This document shows, in pieces, positions 62,371 to 64,000 of a stretch of 64,000 nucleotides of DNA. Under the pieces are notes generated by a model. It did not search any database. It was not told the origin of the DNA and worked only from the letters and a program-made list of their open reading frames with translations. The position numbers and the translations under genes are program-made. Every line of letters starts with the position of its first letter. Positions within the stretch are counted from its first letter, which is position 1. Origin of the DNA: Theobroma cacao (lineage: Eukaryota; Streptophyta; Magnoliopsida; Malvales; Malvaceae); assembly GCF_000208745.1 (NCBI RefSeq), contig NC_030850.1:8877536-8941535 (forward strand). The letters run 5' to 3'.

Positions 62371-63169
62371 TTGTCAGTCAAGGCATGAGGAGGCCATTGA
62401 AGTTGGGCTAATTTGAGAAGGTTCAGAATTCAGAATCAAAAGGATGAATTGCCAATCAATGTACAAAGCCAAGCCCACCAAACTCAGGGCATGAGGTTTG
62501 ACTTGGACTGCTTTTGACTCTGACCAAGACTTTGCACTTACAAGGATTATTAATTCCGGACCAATTTTATATTTTGTTTAAAAGAACTTGAAATCGCATT
62601 TTATCAAACGTTTAATGAAAGTCATGTTGGAAGTGCATCTAATGCTCCAAAGTCTTATATTCTGGCCAAGCAAGTCATGTTACTTAAAACGTTATCGTTT
62701 TATACGTGGAGTACAATTCAATGATTATTAATGTGTCTTTGCTTTAAAAGCAGATCTCAGCCTTCTACTGGAATTCAAACAGTGCTGTTGGGCCTCATAT
62801 TCATTCACCGTGGACAGTGGATACTACTTAATACAAAAAAAGAAAAACTTAAAATCTCTTAAACAATAGGAAGTAACACTCTTTAAGAGAAATTATGATG
62901 CAATGATCAGTCTAATTAAAGTCAATTATAAACTTGAAATATCAAGTTCTGAGAGGTAATTAAAATGATCTAGCCCATTATTCTATTGAACGTGTACGAC
63001 TCCATTACCCGGTTAAAGCTGCATTTAGCATTTTGGTTGAAAGTGACTTTTGAGCAAAAAGGCTACTGATGATTCGAAATAACTACACATTTTGGCGGTG
63101 GAGCACAAAAGCCCCATTGAACGTGTTGACCGATGACGGTGGTTTTTGTGCTCCCTTATCAAAATTTTT

Positions 63170-63720
63170 TAATATATAATATTTTAAAAAACTCTTAAAT
63201 TAATTAAAAATTTTAAATAAATTTTTATATTTTTATTATATTCAATTAAACTCTTATATTTTTATTTTAAGATAAATAATTTTTTTATTTTTATTTTAAA
63301 TTAAATAAATTCTTATAACTAATTATGGACATAATTAAAAAGTCATTTATCATCTTATATCACATGGTACTGACATGACATACTAATATATCATAATTAA
63401 TAATAATAATGCCGATGTATTATAACTGATGATAATATGACATATTGTATGCTGACATATTATAATTGATAATGATATGTCATGTTAATTTGATATGATA
63501 ATATAGTCAAATTCACCTTTCACATCAATATCATATTAGTGTCATGTGAATATAAAATGACAAATAGTATTTTAACTAATGATAATTAGTCAATCAATAG
63601 TAACAAGAGCTTATGTAATCTAAAATAAAAATATAAAAACTTGATTGAATATAATAAAAAATAAGAATTTGTTTGAATTTTTTAAAATAATTTAAAAATT
63701 TTATTGAGCATTATGTTTTT
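63170..63720. repeat. AT-rich foldback/MITE-like element
   Basis: The left arm (63190-63290, with TTTTTATTATATTCAATTAA) is the imperfect reverse complement of the right arm (63620-63700, with TTGATTGAATATAATAAAAA). The centre contains short repeats of the type GACATATTATAATTGATAAT. A related arm occurs at 36310-36420. Confidence 0.6.
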
Positions 63721-64000
63721 TTTTAAAGCAGAATTTATATTAATTATTTAGAGGTTACAAAAAAAACTACCTCTCATGGTAGTATTGTCACTAAAAAAAT
63801 TTATGTTTTAATTATGATACAAATGGGTAAGGTATCCACTTTTTTAAAAATATTTGACTCATAATCTATTTAGTTAAAAAGGTGGCCAAACCTTTTTAAA
63901 ACTTGAATAAAATCACAAAACACTTTTCAAAATTGAACTCTAATAATATATAACTACTCATTAATTATTTGAATTTTTTTAATATTCGATTAAATAACTC

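Larger units (their letters stand above)
60001..64000. other. AT-rich intergenic region with hairpins
   Basis: No gene can be supported. The 89-residue frame at 60385-60654 and frames around 61800-62170 have no domain. The region holds the inverted repeats listed separately at 61206-61343, 61898-61946, 62320-62370 and 63170-63720. Confidence 0.6.

Noticed and set aside
1..64000. CRISPR arrays, bacterial operons, rRNA or tRNA genes
   Set aside because: No regularly spaced repeats and no recognisable tRNA or rRNA sequence were seen. The window is plant nuclear DNA.

Overview
This is nuclear DNA from a flowering plant, most likely a eudicot. It is AT-rich, its genes are split by GT-AG introns, and it is littered with decayed retroelements, foldback elements and microsatellites. 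The F-box protein resembles eudicot MAX2 proteins throughout. The species cannot be named from the sequence alone. Runs of N at 227-229 and at 30744, both inside CT microsatellites, mark unresolved bases.

Layout. 1-5.2 kb is AT-rich and holds no gene I can support. 5.2-12.3 kb is a badly decayed L1-type LINE (RRM-like ORF1, endonuclease, reverse transcriptase, C-terminal RNase H). Its reverse transcriptase core carries an in-frame 357-bp tandem duplication. 12.3-16.1 kb is non-coding. 16.1-25.4 kb is a rearranged block. A broken Ty1-copia element on the minus strand is bracketed by 1.1-kb inverted repeats, so its two LTRs face opposite ways. Next come two mutually inverted copies of the last exon and 3' flank of a dihydroorotase gene, with a second LTR-retroelement fragment between them. 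27.1-32.2 kb is the complete dihydroorotase gene itself (minus strand, seven coding exons, 346 aa), with a foldback transposon in its first intron. 32.3-36.7 kb is AT-rich with LTR and foldback remnants.

37.2-39.3 kb is an intact, intronless MAX2-type F-box/LRR gene (711 aa, plus strand). It is the substrate-receptor subunit of the SCF ubiquitin ligase for strigolactone and karrikin signalling. Converging on it, with 461 bp between stop codons, is a Raf-like MAPKKK gene with an N-terminal EDR1-type domain (minus strand, 39.8-58.5 kb). I could join 16 coding exons in frame to give 816 aa, including a 20-nt microexon. Its leader intron and probable promoter lie at 58.5-60.0 kb. 60-64 kb is AT-rich with several hairpin-forming inverted repeats.

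The three intact genes are ordinary housekeeping or signalling genes and do not form a cluster with a common function. The most unusual part is 16-27.6 kb. There, fragments of the dihydroorotase gene were copied in alternating orientation next to retroelements. This arrangement could produce double-stranded RNA matching the functional gene.
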